A stretch of 64,000 nucleotides of DNA. Origin: Cyanobacterium stanieri PCC 7202 (GTDB lineage Bacteria > Cyanobacteriota > Cyanobacteriia > Cyanobacteriales > Cyanobacteriaceae). Position numbers and translations under genes: made by a program. Every line of letters starts with the position of its first letter. The first letter of the stretch is position 1. Positions 55,901 to 64,000 of this stretch are shown piece after piece. The notes beneath the pieces were generated by a model. It saw nothing but the letters and a program-made list of their open reading frames with translations. It did not search any database and was not told where the DNA came from. The stretch spans positions 2,179,547 through 2,243,546 of the forward strand of contig CP003940.1 in the NCBI GenBank assembly GCA_000317655.1. Direction: 5' to 3'.

Positions 55901-55989
55901 TCTTGCTCCCATTTTGATAAACCATCACAAACTGTTCCCCGTTTCCCGCCCTAACGAGAAAATTTTAGGATGAATCACCCTTGGGGATT
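55901..55989. repeat. dispersed repeat fragment
   Basis: GAAAATTTTAGGATGAATCACCC also occurs in nearly the same form near 36137-36160. It is preceded by CCCCGTTTCCCGCCCTAACG, another recurrent stretch. Confidence 0.4.
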
Positions 55990-57288
55990 TTAAGGGGCGA
56001 TGGTTACAGAGTTTTCTTGAGTATGACTTCTTGCCAAGTTACGAAGGACAGTTACTGCTCGATAATATTGGGGATCTGAGGATGTACCAATTAGAGAAGG
56101 ATTATCCCTTAATCTGGATTGTTGCTGACGACTAATATTTTGTACCACGTTAGGGGCAATGCCATTGTCAGTGATACTTATTCCGCTAGGGGGATAATAA
56201 CGGGAAATGGTCACAGCTAATCCTGAACCATCAGACAAGGAATGAACTGATTGTACAGTACCTTTACCAAAAGTATTAGTTCCGACCACCGTCGCTCGTT
56301 GATTTTCTTTCAATGCCCCTGCCAAAATTTCACTGGCACTAGCAGAGTTACCATCTACCAAAACCACAAGGGGAAGATCGGTAAGGGCAGAATTGTTGGC
56401 GTGAAAACGACGATGACCCCCCCGACGATCTACCACATCGACAATTTCTCCCTCTGCCATCCACATCCTAGCTATATCGACACTGGCAAACAATAATCCT
56501 CCGGGGTTACCTCGTAAGTCTAAAACAAATGCCGAGGCATTTTTTTCTTGGAGATTGGTAATGGCTTCTTCCATTTGCTTAGAAGCGTTGGAGCTAAATT
56601 CTTCTAGTTTGATGTAGCCTACATTTAAGTCTCCTTCTTGCCTCATGCTATAGTCCACGGCGGGAATTTGGATCTCGGCACGGGTGATAACGACCTCAAA
56701 GGTAGATTCTCCTTGACGGGCAATTTGTAAACGGACATCGGTTCCATTTTCTCCCTGCATTGCTTCTGAGGCTTGTTGCAAGTCCATTAAAGCTGTTGGT
56801 CTGCCATCGATGCGTATGATGCGATCGCCCCTTTTCAAACCAATTTCAGCGGCGGGGGATTGACGAATTGCTTCTACTACATATAAATCTTGGGTTCTTT
56901 GATCCACGGCCATACGAATACCAACCCCAGAAACCCGTCCTGATGTTTGATTGGTGAGGGCTTCAAATTGATCGGGTACGAGGAAACGAGTGTAGGGATC
57001 TCCTAAATCTTTTAAGGCGTTTTCAATGGCTTGATAGGCTTGTCTGTGATTACGATATTCTCGGCTGAGTAGTTCGTTTCTTTTTCTTTGCCAATCAACT
57101 TTATTGAAGTCTTCATCCACAAATTCTCGATTCACAATTTGCCAAACTTCATCCACAATAGCCTTGGGACTGTCTACCATTTCTGCATGGGTAGGAAGGG
57201 GTTGGAGAACAGGTAATAAAGTTCCCGTAGCCAGAACAAGAAAAAGGTTTCTCAAATTTTGGGATGCTGTAGTGATGGATTTTTTCAT
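55990..57288 (-). CDS. ctpA: carboxyl-terminal processing protease (S41 family)
   Basis: A periplasmic/lumenal serine protease. The 432-residue protein has a signal peptide (to about residue 35, ending LPTHA), a helical N-domain and a PDZ domain (about 105-195: VVEAIRQSPAAEIGLKRGDRI). Then comes the S41 catalytic domain with the serine in VLVDGNSASASEILAGALKE and the lysine in GTNTFGKGTVQ. In cyanobacteria CtpA matures the photosystem II D1 protein, while paralogues CtpB and CtpC have other roles. Which paralogue this is cannot be settled from the sequence alone. Confidence 0.9.
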   Translation of the reverse strand: MKKSITTASQNLRNLFLVLATGTLLPVLQPLPTHAEMVDSPKAIVDEVWQIVNREFVDEDFNKVDWQRKRNELLSREYRNHRQAYQAIENALKDLGDPYTRFLVPDQFEALTNQTSGRVSGVGIRMAVDQRTQDLYVVEAIRQSPAAEIGLKRGDRIIRIDGRPTALMDLQQASEAMQGENGTDVRLQIARQGESTFEVVITRAEIQIPAVDYSMRQEGDLNVGYIKLEEFSSNASKQMEEAITNLQEKNASAFVLDLRGNPGGLLFASVDIARMWMAEGEIVDVVDRRGGHRRFHANNSALTDLPLVVLVDGNSASASEILAGALKENQRATVVGTNTFGKGTVQSVHSLSDGSGLAVTISRYYPPSGISITDNGIAPNVVQNISRQQQSRLRDNPSLIGTSSDPQYYRAVTVLRNLARSHTQENSVTIAP

Positions 57289-57392
57289 AAATCAGTGTGG
57301 ATGGATATATTGTATCTCTCATCTTTATTTTTCAGTGTATCAAATTTGTTTTGGAATCGGATGTTACTGTTTAACCTTTTTTACAAGAGATA

Positions 57393-58100
57393 CTAATTCA
57401 CACTGATTTCTTGGATAATTTTTGCCCATGCCAAGGAGGGTTTTTCGGCTTGGGTAATAGGGCGCCCAATCACTAAATAATCTGCCCCGGAGGCGATCGC
57501 CTTTGCAGGGGTCATTACTCTTTGTTGATCTCCTTTGGTTGCCCACTCTGGACGAACTCCCGGACATACCAGGATAAAATCATCTCCACATACTTCTTTC
57601 AATTTTGCTACTTCTTGGGGAGAACATACTGCCCCATCCATTCCTGATTCTTTTGCTAATAAAGCATTGTTTAAAGCATATTCGGGTAGTTCGATGGGAA
57701 CTTTGAGGTCAAAGGCTAGTTGACGGGGGTTAATGCTCGTTAAAACAGTAATAGCGAGAAGTTTTGGGCGACCCTGCCCCCCTTCTAAAACCACTTGTTT
57801 GGCTCCTTGAAGGGCATCCCGTCCTGCAGTGGCATGGATGGTGAGAAGATCAACATCATACTTTAACACTGACTTGGTGGCGTTTTTGACGGTGTTGGGA
57901 ATGTCATGGAATTTGAGATCAAGAAATATTTTTTTACCTTCTCCTTTTAAAAAATTTAATACTTCTCCCCCAGTGGCAACAAACAATTCTAACCCTACTT
58001 TCCAAAAACTTACCTCTGGTAACTTATGTATAAGGGCGATCGCACTTTCTACATCAGGAACATCGAGGGGAACAATTATTTTATCAGCAGGATTTTCCAT
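57393..58100 (-). CDS. pyrF: orotidine-5'-phosphate decarboxylase (PyrF)
   Basis: Final step of de novo UMP synthesis. The 235-residue protein starts [20 protein letters not shown]. It has the catalytic Asp-Lys-Asp cluster in [16 protein letters not shown] and the closing phosphate-binding [20 protein letters not shown] ... [15 protein letters not shown]. The length is usual for type I enzymes. Minus strand, upstream of ctpA in the same direction. Confidence 0.95.
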   Translation of the reverse strand: MENPADKIIVPLDVPDVESAIALIHKLPEVSFWKVGLELFVATGGEVLNFLKGEGKKIFLDLKFHDIPNTVKNATKSVLKYDVDLLTIHATAGRDALQGAKQVVLEGGQGRPKLLAITVLTSINPRQLAFDLKVPIELPEYALNNALLAKESGMDGAVCSPQEVAKLKEVCGDDFILVCPGVRPEWATKGDQQRVMTPAKAIASGADYLVIGRPITQAEKPSLAWAKIIQEISVN

Positions 58101-58474
58101 AAATACACCAATTGAGATTCACTGTAGTTTAGACTAAATGTAGAAAGGTAATGAGGAAAGGGAAGACATAAAAGGAAAATAGAGAGAAAACATAAAAATA
58201 AAATCTTTTCTCCATGAATAAATATAGCAGACTCCGCAATTTTCGTCATGATACCTATGAAATTTGAAGTTACACTAAATAATATATTTTGGTCAAAATC
58301 GGTTTATCCCTAACTTTTAAAGAACAATAGAGGCTTACAACCAGCTCCTTTCGTCCGAGCAAAAGATTCTTGAACTTTTATGGTGAAAGAATTATAAATT
58401 ATTGGAGAGGTCTATCTTGTTGCCTCTTATTTTGACATCGAGAAAGCTAAAAAAGACTACAGCCATAAAATATC
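58101..58474. other. AT-rich intergenic region
   Basis: About 370 bp between pyrF (minus) and the antitoxin gene (plus). Contains a short GC-richer stretch (GCTTACAACCAGCTCCTTTCGTCCGAGC, around 58330-58360), but I could not fold or translate it into anything recognisable. Confidence 0.3.
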
Positions 58475-58702
58475 ATGAATACAAAAACATTCAAAATCTC
58501 TCTAACTTTTGAAGACATCTTAAATTTAGCAAAACAACTGTCAAACTCTGAACAAAATATACTGATTAAAGAATTACAAAAAAATATAAAAAGTGATGAA
58601 GAAGAAAGTCTAATTGATGTGTGTGAAAGAATTGGTAGAAATGCTCAAGCTAGAGGATTAACGGAAGAAAAACTAACGGAATTACTTGCCGATGAATCCT
58701 AA
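58475..58702 (+). CDS. antitoxin of a PIN-domain toxin-antitoxin pair
   Basis: A 75-residue protein: MNTKTFKISLTFEDILNLAKQLSNSEQ, then the tail CERIGRNAQARGLTEEKL and a final acidic LADES. The NAQARGLT tail is a feature of cyanobacterial antitoxins that precede PIN toxins of this family. It overlaps the toxin gene by 11 bp, which implies translational coupling. Confidence 0.75.
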   Translation: MNTKTFKISLTFEDILNLAKQLSNSEQNILIKELQKNIKSDEEESLIDVCERIGRNAQARGLTEEKLTELLADES

Positions 58703-59108
58703 ACGAATTACTCTTGATACTAACATTTTAATTAGTGCAATATTAAATCCTGAAGGCACTGCTAGAAAAGCATTAGAAAAAGCCTATAGTCAGTTTACAA
58801 TAGTTCAAAGTGAAGAAACTTATCAAGAATTAAAAACGAGAATTTATAAACGTAAATTTGATAAATATATCTCGAATACAGAAAGAAAAGACTTTTTAAA
58901 TGCAGTTCAAAATAATAGTTTATTTATTAAAACAATATCTAAAATTTGTGATTGTAGAGATAGGAAAGATAATAAATTTTTAGAACTAGCAAAAGATGCT
59001 CAAGCCATTTATTTAATAACAGGTGACCAAGATCTTTTAACCCTAAAAAGTCTTAATCAATATCAAAATTTGATTATCACTGCCAGAGAATTTATAGAAT
59101 TATATTAG
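58692..59108 (+). CDS. PIN-domain toxin (VapC-like, PIN family)
   Basis: A ribonuclease toxin of the PIN family (COG1569 type, putative toxin-antitoxin toxin component). I use the ATG at 58692 (MNPKRITLDTNILISAILNP), giving 138 residues. Conserved acidic residues occur in LDTNILIS and QSEETYQELK. A third cluster is CDCRDRKDNKFLELAKDAQAIYLITGDQDL. It probably cuts a specific RNA and is neutralised by the overlapping upstream protein. AT-rich codon use suggests recent acquisition. Confidence 0.85.
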   Translation: MNPKRITLDTNILISAILNPEGTARKALEKAYSQFTIVQSEETYQELKTRIYKRKFDKYISNTERKDFLNAVQNNSLFIKTISKICDCRDRKDNKFLELAKDAQAIYLITGDQDLLTLKSLNQYQNLIITAREFIELY

Positions 59109-59140
59109 AAAATAAATTGTCAAACTTTTCTAACAAATAA

Positions 59141-59390
59141 ATAACTCGAGTTCGGGATAACATTTTTAGTCTTTACAAATAAAGGTGTCAGGTATCGGGT
59201 ATCAGGTGTTAGGTTAAAGAATTTACAAAAAGTCTATGTTAGGGGTTGATGAAAAAGTGGGGTCATGAGGGAGAATTGACAATGAACAATGAACAAACTA
59301 TGACCTGCCACCTGCAACCTGCCGCCTGTACGGACGTAGCATGCTACGTCCCCTACCATACTGACAACTATTATCCCGAACTGAGGTTAA
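59141..59390. mobile_element. MITE-like element, copy 1
   Basis: A non-coding element of about 250 bp with terminal inverted repeats: left 59141-59160 and right 59371-59390. The inner 12 bases (AGTTCGGGATAA / TTATCCCGAACT) are perfect. It contains GGTGTCAGGTATCGGG and the 20-bp palindrome at 59332-59351 (GGACGTAGCATGCTACGTCC). A second copy is at 62150. No ORF. Confidence 0.7.
59332..59351. repeat. perfect 20-bp palindrome inside the MITE-like element
   Basis: GGACGTAGCATGCTACGTCC reads the same on both strands. The identical palindrome lies at 62334-62353. Confidence 0.9.
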
Positions 59391-59497
59391 ATAGATAAAA
59401 AAATAAAGAAAATGAAGTGCGGAAAGTCGGTTAAAAGTTTTTTCTTCCCTCTTCATTTTCACACTCTTTAATTATTAAAGTTTATATATTACCGTAA

Positions 59498-60451
59498 CTA
59501 GACAAAAGTACATTCTCCAGCCACTTCCAAACGGCGATATTCATCAATTCTCAAGAATTTATCACCCAACTTATCCGCCACATCAGGAGAAATCCAGCCC
59601 ATTTGTTTACATACATGGATTGCTGCCGCATATTTTGCCCTTCTAGCACCATCCAATACTTTAATCGCCAATCCCATATCTTGACTAATATTACCGATAC
59701 ACTGTACCCCTTCGGCTCCAGATTTACTAACCAAAGCGCCTTCAGTGAGGGTCATAAATTCAGTATCAAAAGCCCCCTCTCCTGCTATTAATTGAGGATT
59801 ATGGGTCATTGCTCTTAAAATTCTTTCCAAATCAATGCTACTACCACAGGCTAGTTTGGCGTAAAGGGTGGCAATCTGAGATAGGGGAAGGGCATAGGTA
59901 GGCACCCCACAATCATCTCTAGCGGCCATCAGTTCATCTGGAGGCATTGCCAAAAGTTCGGAAATTTTCTTTAAAATTAAACCCTGTACGGGATTAGAAC
60001 GGTGAAAATAGTTTTCTAAACTCCAGTTACGTTGTTGACAAGCCGCCAACATTCCTGCGTGTTTCCCCGAACAATTGTGCTGAAGGGGGCTGTCTTTGCC
60101 TTCGGGAATAGGGCATTTAAGGGCGTTAGGATCAATATCTGCTTTCCAGAGAATATTAAAGACTTGTCTAGCTTGTTCTATGGTACCTTTATGGGAAGCA
60201 CACATGATCGCCAAATCCTGATCGCTCAAATCAAATCTTTCTAATACTCCCGTACTGGTGACTGCCAAGGCCTGAAAAGGTTTGAGGGCAGAGCGGGTAA
60301 AGGCAACAGTTTCAGGATTTCCCGCTGCACAGAGGGTACGCCCTTTATCGTCAGCGACGGTAACTTCTACTTGGTGAATGGATTCGGGAATACCTTCTCG
60401 CAGGAGGTGTACTTCTAAAGGGGGATAAGGACTACGTTTTAATCTACTCAT
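59498..60451 (-). CDS. asparaginase (COG4448 type)
   Basis: Hydrolyses asparagine to aspartate and ammonia. The 317-residue protein belongs to the thermolabile/rhizobial-like COG4448 asparaginases, not the classical AnsA/B type. It shows PETVAFTRSALKPFQALAVT, IMCASHKGTIEQ, and the motif DSPLQHNCSGKHAGMLAACQ. MAARDDCGVPTYALPLSQIA follows. Typical residues of the family (Ser, Lys, His) are in place. Cytoplasmic; no signal peptide. Confidence 0.88.
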   Translation of the reverse strand: MSRLKRSPYPPLEVHLLREGIPESIHQVEVTVADDKGRTLCAAGNPETVAFTRSALKPFQALAVTSTGVLERFDLSDQDLAIMCASHKGTIEQARQVFNILWKADIDPNALKCPIPEGKDSPLQHNCSGKHAGMLAACQQRNWSLENYFHRSNPVQGLILKKISELLAMPPDELMAARDDCGVPTYALPLSQIATLYAKLACGSSIDLERILRAMTHNPQLIAGEGAFDTEFMTLTEGALVSKSGAEGVQCIGNISQDMGLAIKVLDGARRAKYAAAIHVCKQMGWISPDVADKLGDKFLRIDEYRRLEVAGECTFV

Positions 60452-60483
60452 TTATTATTTTTCGTTGGTGTGTCGATTTTTGC

Positions 60484-60969
60484 TTAAATTAACCAAAATA
60501 GGATCGTACCACTCACCATCAAGGCGATGAGTAATAAACCGCTTTTTTCTAATCTTTTTAAAACTGGTTCTACTTGATAGTTGAATATCAATCGATCTCG
60601 ATTATAAATTTCTAGGGGTTTTTCCCATACTTGTCCATCATACCAGCTTGATTCTTCGTAAACTATTTTTGTTTTTTTGAGGCGATCGCCTATATACTTC
60701 CATCCTAGATACAATCGTACCAAAACAAAGGCAACAAATAGACTAGACCCCAAAGCGCTAGCAATGAGAAAAGGAAAAATCTGCTCATCGGGGGGAAAAC
60801 TAGCACCAGAAATGGGGGCGGTGATTAATAAACTTAAACTCCATACCCCTGATAGTTTGGAAAAAAACTTAACTTTGGGCAGAGTCACCCATTGAAAAAA
60901 CCATGACTGGGCTAATTCTTGATATTCATTAACGGGTTGTTGTTCAACGGGTACAGGACAAAATGACAT
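60484..60969 (-). CDS. ycf36: Ycf36/CGLD27 family membrane protein (DUF1230)
   Basis: A 161-residue protein conserved in cyanobacteria and plastids. It begins MSFCPVPVEQQPVNEYQEL, the usual start, with three membrane segments (about 41-58, 65-85 and 148-160). Between them lies the signature RLYLGWKYIGDRLKKTKIVY ... YEESSWYDGQVWEKP. Function is not settled; the CGLD27 relative is linked to photosynthetic fitness and iron in algae and plants. The start and length match the family. Confidence 0.88.
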   Translation of the reverse strand: MSFCPVPVEQQPVNEYQELAQSWFFQWVTLPKVKFFSKLSGVWSLSLLITAPISGASFPPDEQIFPFLIASALGSSLFVAFVLVRLYLGWKYIGDRLKKTKIVYEESSWYDGQVWEKPLEIYNRDRLIFNYQVEPVLKRLEKSGLLLIALMVSGTILFWLI

Positions 60970-61113
60970 AATAATGAGTGATGGATAATGGATAATAAAT
61001 AATTGATAATGAAAAATTAGTCATCAATCATCAATTGTAAATTATTCTTACCTTCAGCTGTTTCATCAGGGAGTTTATATGCCCTATGTATATTTGAATT
61101 ACAAATAAAACAA
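60970..61113. repeat. GGATAATGGATAATAAATAATTGATAAT repeats
   Basis: The ATTATCAATT-type repeat family, directly upstream of ycf36. Confidence 0.5.
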
Positions 61114-62058
61114 TTAGACTGTTTTCATTGTCTTAAAAATTTGCTGATCTACACTAAAATCAATCTCTTTTTTGTCTCTTCCTGTGGCTAAATAATCATT
61201 TTCAAAGGATTCTTTTAAGCCTGAAATAAGATCATATTTCGGTTGCCACGATAAATCTTTTTTGGCTTTGGTAATATCAGTAAAAAAGTGTTGCATACGA
61301 ATGGGAAACGCTTTCCTATTGCCCACATCTACCTGATTGGGGTCATAATATCTAATATCAATTTGATTAGGATTTTTACCCATGGCAGAGGCACAGGCAA
61401 GGGCTAATCCTGTAAATGTAGTATAACGATCGCCTGATATATTGTATATTTGCCCTATGGCTTGGGAATTGCCCAAAACCCCTGCCATGGCAACTGCCAA
61501 ATCTTCTACATGACCAAATTGGGTAATATATAAACCATGGTGAGGGATAGGAATGGGTAAATCCCTGACTAAACGATCAAAAAACCAGTTTTCCAGATCG
61601 TTATAATTTCCCGAGCCATAAATATAGACAGGGCGAATGGAGGTGAAGGGAATCCCTGACTCTTTGAGGTAGGCTTCGGTTTCAAACTTGCCTCGGTGGC
61701 GGCTTTCGGGGTTGAGAGGATCATCTTCTCGGTGGGGCATCTGATGGGATGGTAAGTAAACCCCCGCTGAACTTACATAGACAAAATGGGATACTTTACC
61801 GTTAAATAGATCCACAAGGGGTTTGGTATCGGATAGGGTGCGCCCGTTATTATCGAAAATAGCGTCAAATTTTTCCCCTTTTAATTTTTCTTCTAATTGT
61901 ACCGCTGAAGTGCGATCGCCATGAATTTGTTGAATACCATCCACGGGAGAAGGATTATTACCTCGGTTAAATAAAACTACTTCATGCCCCTGATTTACTA
62001 AAATTTTGGTGAGGGAAACACCGATAAATCTAGTTCCCCCCATGATTAAAATACGCAT
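61114..62058 (-). CDS. NAD(P)-binding epimerase-like protein, CSP41 family
   Basis: A 314-residue atypical SDR protein. The Rossmann motif is MRILIMGGTRFIGVSLTKIL. The region around VYVSSAGVYLPSHQMPHRED has the catalytic-site Ser and Tyr-like positions, and the C-terminal substrate domain ends with KAKKDLSWQPKYDLISGLKE. It resembles chloroplast CSP41a/b stem-loop-binding proteins, which bind RNA. The cyanobacterial relative may act on RNA or on a sugar nucleotide. Minus strand, alone. Confidence 0.85.
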   Translation of the reverse strand: MRILIMGGTRFIGVSLTKILVNQGHEVVLFNRGNNPSPVDGIQQIHGDRTSAVQLEEKLKGEKFDAIFDNNGRTLSDTKPLVDLFNGKVSHFVYVSSAGVYLPSHQMPHREDDPLNPESRHRGKFETEAYLKESGIPFTSIRPVYIYGSGNYNDLENWFFDRLVRDLPIPIPHHGLYITQFGHVEDLAVAMAGVLGNSQAIGQIYNISGDRYTTFTGLALACASAMGKNPNQIDIRYYDPNQVDVGNRKAFPIRMQHFFTDITKAKKDLSWQPKYDLISGLKESFENDYLATGRDKKEIDFSVDQQIFKTMKTV

Positions 62059-62149
62059 ACTATAAATTTCAACTCTACAACGCCTATTTTACAATGAAAG
62101 TCTCTCCTCTCCCCTGCTTGTTCCCCGTTCCCTGTTCTCCGCCATAATA

Positions 62150-62392
62150 TTAATCTGAGTTCGGGATAAAATTTATAGTCTTGTAAAGGTGCCAGGTATC
62201 GGGTGTCAGGTATCAGGTTAAGAAATTTACAAAAACTGTAATGTTAATTAATTTTCTGATACTTAGTTCCATCAAGGAACTAACAAAGGCTGGTCGTATT
62301 TTAAACCTGTAACCTGCAAACTGCAACCTGTACGGACGTAGCATGCTACGTCCCCTACCATACTGACAACTGTTATCCCGAACTGAGGTTAA
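62150..62392. mobile_element. MITE-like element, copy 2
   Basis: About 243 bp. Terminal repeats TTAATCTGAGTTCGGGATAA (62150-62169) and TTATCCCGAACTGAGGTTAA (62373-62392) match as inverted repeats at 18 of 20 positions. TTAA lies at both ends, perhaps the target duplication. The interior matches copy 1: GGTGCCAGGTATCGGGTGTC near the left end and the identical palindrome and CCCCTACCATACTGACAAC near the right end. Confidence 0.75.
62334..62353. repeat. perfect 20-bp palindrome, second copy
   Basis: Same sequence as at 59332. Confidence 0.9.
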
Positions 62393-62421
62393 TTAGTATA
62401 TTATTGCAACAGGATTCAGTA
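62391..62421. repeat. TTAGTATATTATT..ACAGGATTCAGTAT motif
   Basis: Recurs near 9795-9825 with one or two differences. It directly abuts the right terminal repeat of the second MITE-like element. Confidence 0.5.
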
Positions 62422-64000
62422 TTAGACAGAAAGACGAATTTTCGATCCTTCATTGGTTTTATATACCTCAATGCGAGATTGGAAAGCCTCTTTAAACTGT
62501 GGCATGTGGGTAACAGTGAGAATACAGGCAAAATCATCAGCAATGGCATTTAAGGCGGCTATGAGGCGATCGCACCCTGCATCATCCTGAGTACCAAAAC
62601 CCTCATCTATGATCAGTAATTGTAAAGCAGTTCCCGACCTTTGAGCCAAAATACGAGAAAGGGCAAGACGAATAGAGAAATTAATGCGGAAACTTTCTCC
62701 TCCCGAATAGGTTTCATAAGATCGAGTTCCTTGAGCATCGGAGATGATAATATCAAGGGTATCTTTAAAATTGGAATCCGATTTTTTCGACTTAGTTACT
62801 TTTTCTTTTTGAGTCACAAATTGGATATGTAATTGATTATTAGTCAGACGACTGAGGATTTGATTTGCTTCTGCCTCTAGCTGAGGTAAAAGGTTTTCTA
62901 TCATTAAGGCTTGAATACCATTTTTCCCAAAAGCCTTCTGCAATTCCGTATAAATACGATAGTTTTTTTCTATTTCTCTAATTTGTTTTGTAATGGATTG
63001 GATTTTTTTTTCGTCTTTACTCAAATCTGTTAAAGACTTTTCTATTCCTCCTTTTTCACTTAATAATTGATTAATTTTATTCCTTTTTTCATTAGCTTCT
63101 AATTGCAATTTATTTAACTCATTACTATAATCAAATAAACCAGATAACTTTTCTTGTAAACTTTTAACCTTCGTTTCTTTTTCTGCTATTTCTGCCCCAT
63201 ACTCCCCAATTTTTTCCTCATATTGAGTTAACTTATTGTTCAATATAGGCAACTGTTTTTTAGCATCTTCTAATTTAAGATATTGAAATTGGTAATTTTG
63301 TAAATCTTGAATTGTTTTCCTCACCTCTCCATGACGCTCATCACTATAATTAATCTCAGTGATATTTTTATCTATCTGAGTAATTTTCTGTTGCAATTCT
63401 GAATTATCCCTAAGACTTGTTAATTGTTGATTAAAATGCTCTAATTTTTGTTGTAAATTAACTTTATTTTCTGCCAATTTGGTTAATTTTGTTTCCGCTT
63501 CTTGCAATCGTTGATAATTAGTTTCTGCCCAACGATATTTATGATCATTTTCCCTCACTAAACTATAACTTTCTGGACTATATCCAAGGGCTTTAATTTT
63601 ATTTCTAACTTGACTTAATTCTATTTTTAGATTAGGTAAATATTTCTGTTCATCAATTAACTTCATTAACTCCTCTTTTTCAGTGATAATTTCATCTAAT
63701 TGATCATAAATATCATCCATATTATTAAGAGTATTTTCCAAATAGATATATTTTTTTTGTAAAATATCCTCCTCACTTAATTGATTTTTTAAACTCTGAA
63801 TTTCTTGGGTTAACTCTCCTAAAGTGCGATCGCACTGTATAATATCAGACTCATACTGCCAAGCAGAATTTTCTAATCCCCTCAACTCCTCCAAACCATT
63901 ACCAATAACATGATTAAGATGAACCTCATCCAAAGGAGACTCACACACAGGACAAAGAGCATTATTATCAACCTGTAAAGTTGCCAACTTTTGATTAATT
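62422..64000 (-). CDS. sbcC: SbcC-like exonuclease subunit, 3' part (runs off the window)
   Basis: The C-terminal half of an SMC-type ATPase, the Mre11-Rad50 (SbcCD) nuclease partner, reading in from beyond 64000. It begins in the coiled coil. The zinc-hook motif CPVC lies at about 63955 (LCPVCESPLDEVHLNH). A long coiled coil follows, then the ABC signature ETYSGGESFRINFSIRLALS, Walker B LLIIDEGFGTQD and the final TVTHMPQFKE. The frame is open to the window end with no start, so at least the N-terminal half (Walker A) lies outside. Confidence 0.88.
   Translation of the reverse strand, partial: INQKLATLQVDNNALCPVCESPLDEVHLNHVIGNGLEELRGLENSAWQYESDIIQCDRTLGELTQEIQSLKNQLSEEDILQKKYIYLENTLNNMDDIYDQLDEIITEKEELMKLIDEQKYLPNLKIELSQVRNKIKALGYSPESYSLVRENDHKYRWAETNYQRLQEAETKLTKLAENKVNLQQKLEHFNQQLTSLRDNSELQQKITQIDKNITEINYSDERHGEVRKTIQDLQNYQFQYLKLEDAKKQLPILNNKLTQYEEKIGEYGAEIAEKETKVKSLQEKLSGLFDYSNELNKLQLEANEKRNKINQLLSEKGGIEKSLTDLSKDEKKIQSITKQIREIEKNYRIYTELQKAFGKNGIQALMIENLLPQLEAEANQILSRLTNNQLHIQFVTQKEKVTKSKKSDSNFKDTLDIIISDAQGTRSYETYSGGESFRINFSIRLALSRILAQRSGTALQLLIIDEGFGTQDDAGCDRLIAALNAIADDFACILTVTHMPQFKEAFQSRIEVYKTNEGSKIRLSV

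Noticed and set aside
58330-58360. GC-richer stretch that might be a small RNA gene
   Set aside because: No stable fold, promoter or terminator could be made out by eye.
1-64000. tRNA, rRNA or tmRNA genes
   Set aside because: Scanning the intergenic regions for T-loop-like GTTCRANNC patterns and paired arms gave nothing convincing.

Overview
This window is chromosomal DNA from a low-GC, probably unicellular cyanobacterium. The evidence is the adjacent photosystem I genes psaA and psaB, the chlorophyll gene chlP, a Ycf36-type protein, and dozens of copies of the HIP1 octamer GCGATCGC. The AT-rich intergenic DNA and protein style suggest a Cyanobacterium/Geminocystis-type genome, but the genus is only an impression.

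Layout. 1-4.7 kb: a cytochrome bd quinol oxidase operon (cydAB, minus strand), a RimK-linked aspartyl-protease-like protein and a HAD phosphatase. 4.7-9.7 kb: psaA and psaB with operator-like repeats upstream, a stem-loop between them and a strong terminator after psaB. 9.8-16.6 kb: an orphan C5 DNA methyltransferase, a large secreted histidine-rich protein of unknown function, a small bacterioferritin-associated ferredoxin, divergent lpxD and terD with almost no space between them, and chlP. 16.6-25.3 kb: an AT-rich, HIP1-poor accessory island of glycosyltransferases, sulfotransferases and a membrane-anchored methyltransferase, probably for a sulfated surface glycan. It contains one dead sulfotransferase gene and one with an N-terminal frameshift in an A9 tract. 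25.3-33.7 kb: a hybrid histidine kinase, a Ppx/GppA phosphatase, a WcaI-type glycosyltransferase, a lipoprotein with an uncharacterised partner, and an orphan antitoxin. 33.7-41 kb: recA, mtnP, map, a DUF4040 membrane protein, a cbiG-cobJ fusion and prfA. 41-53.5 kb: an efflux adaptor lipoprotein, a fused oligopeptide-type ABC ATPase, a repeat-rich membrane-anchored protein, a DUF697 protein with a degenerate GTPase domain, small metabolic genes, moaA, and the mlaD/mlaF lipid-transport pair. 53.5-56 kb: a YefM/YoeB toxin-antitoxin locus whose toxin is frameshifted, next to a TnpB-only IS200/IS605-type element that appears to have cut a small antitoxin-like gene. 56-64 kb: ctpA, pyrF, a PIN-domain toxin-antitoxin pair, asparaginase, ycf36, a CSP41-like epimerase, and the 3' part of an sbcC-like gene that runs off the window.

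The most interesting non-genic content is a set of dispersed repeats. They include two copies of a roughly 245-bp MITE-like element with near-perfect 20-bp terminal inverted repeats and an internal 20-bp palindrome, a CCCCCAGAATTGGGGG repeat family, a heptamer tandem array and many ATTATCAATT-type repeats. No rRNA, tRNA or CRISPR array was seen.
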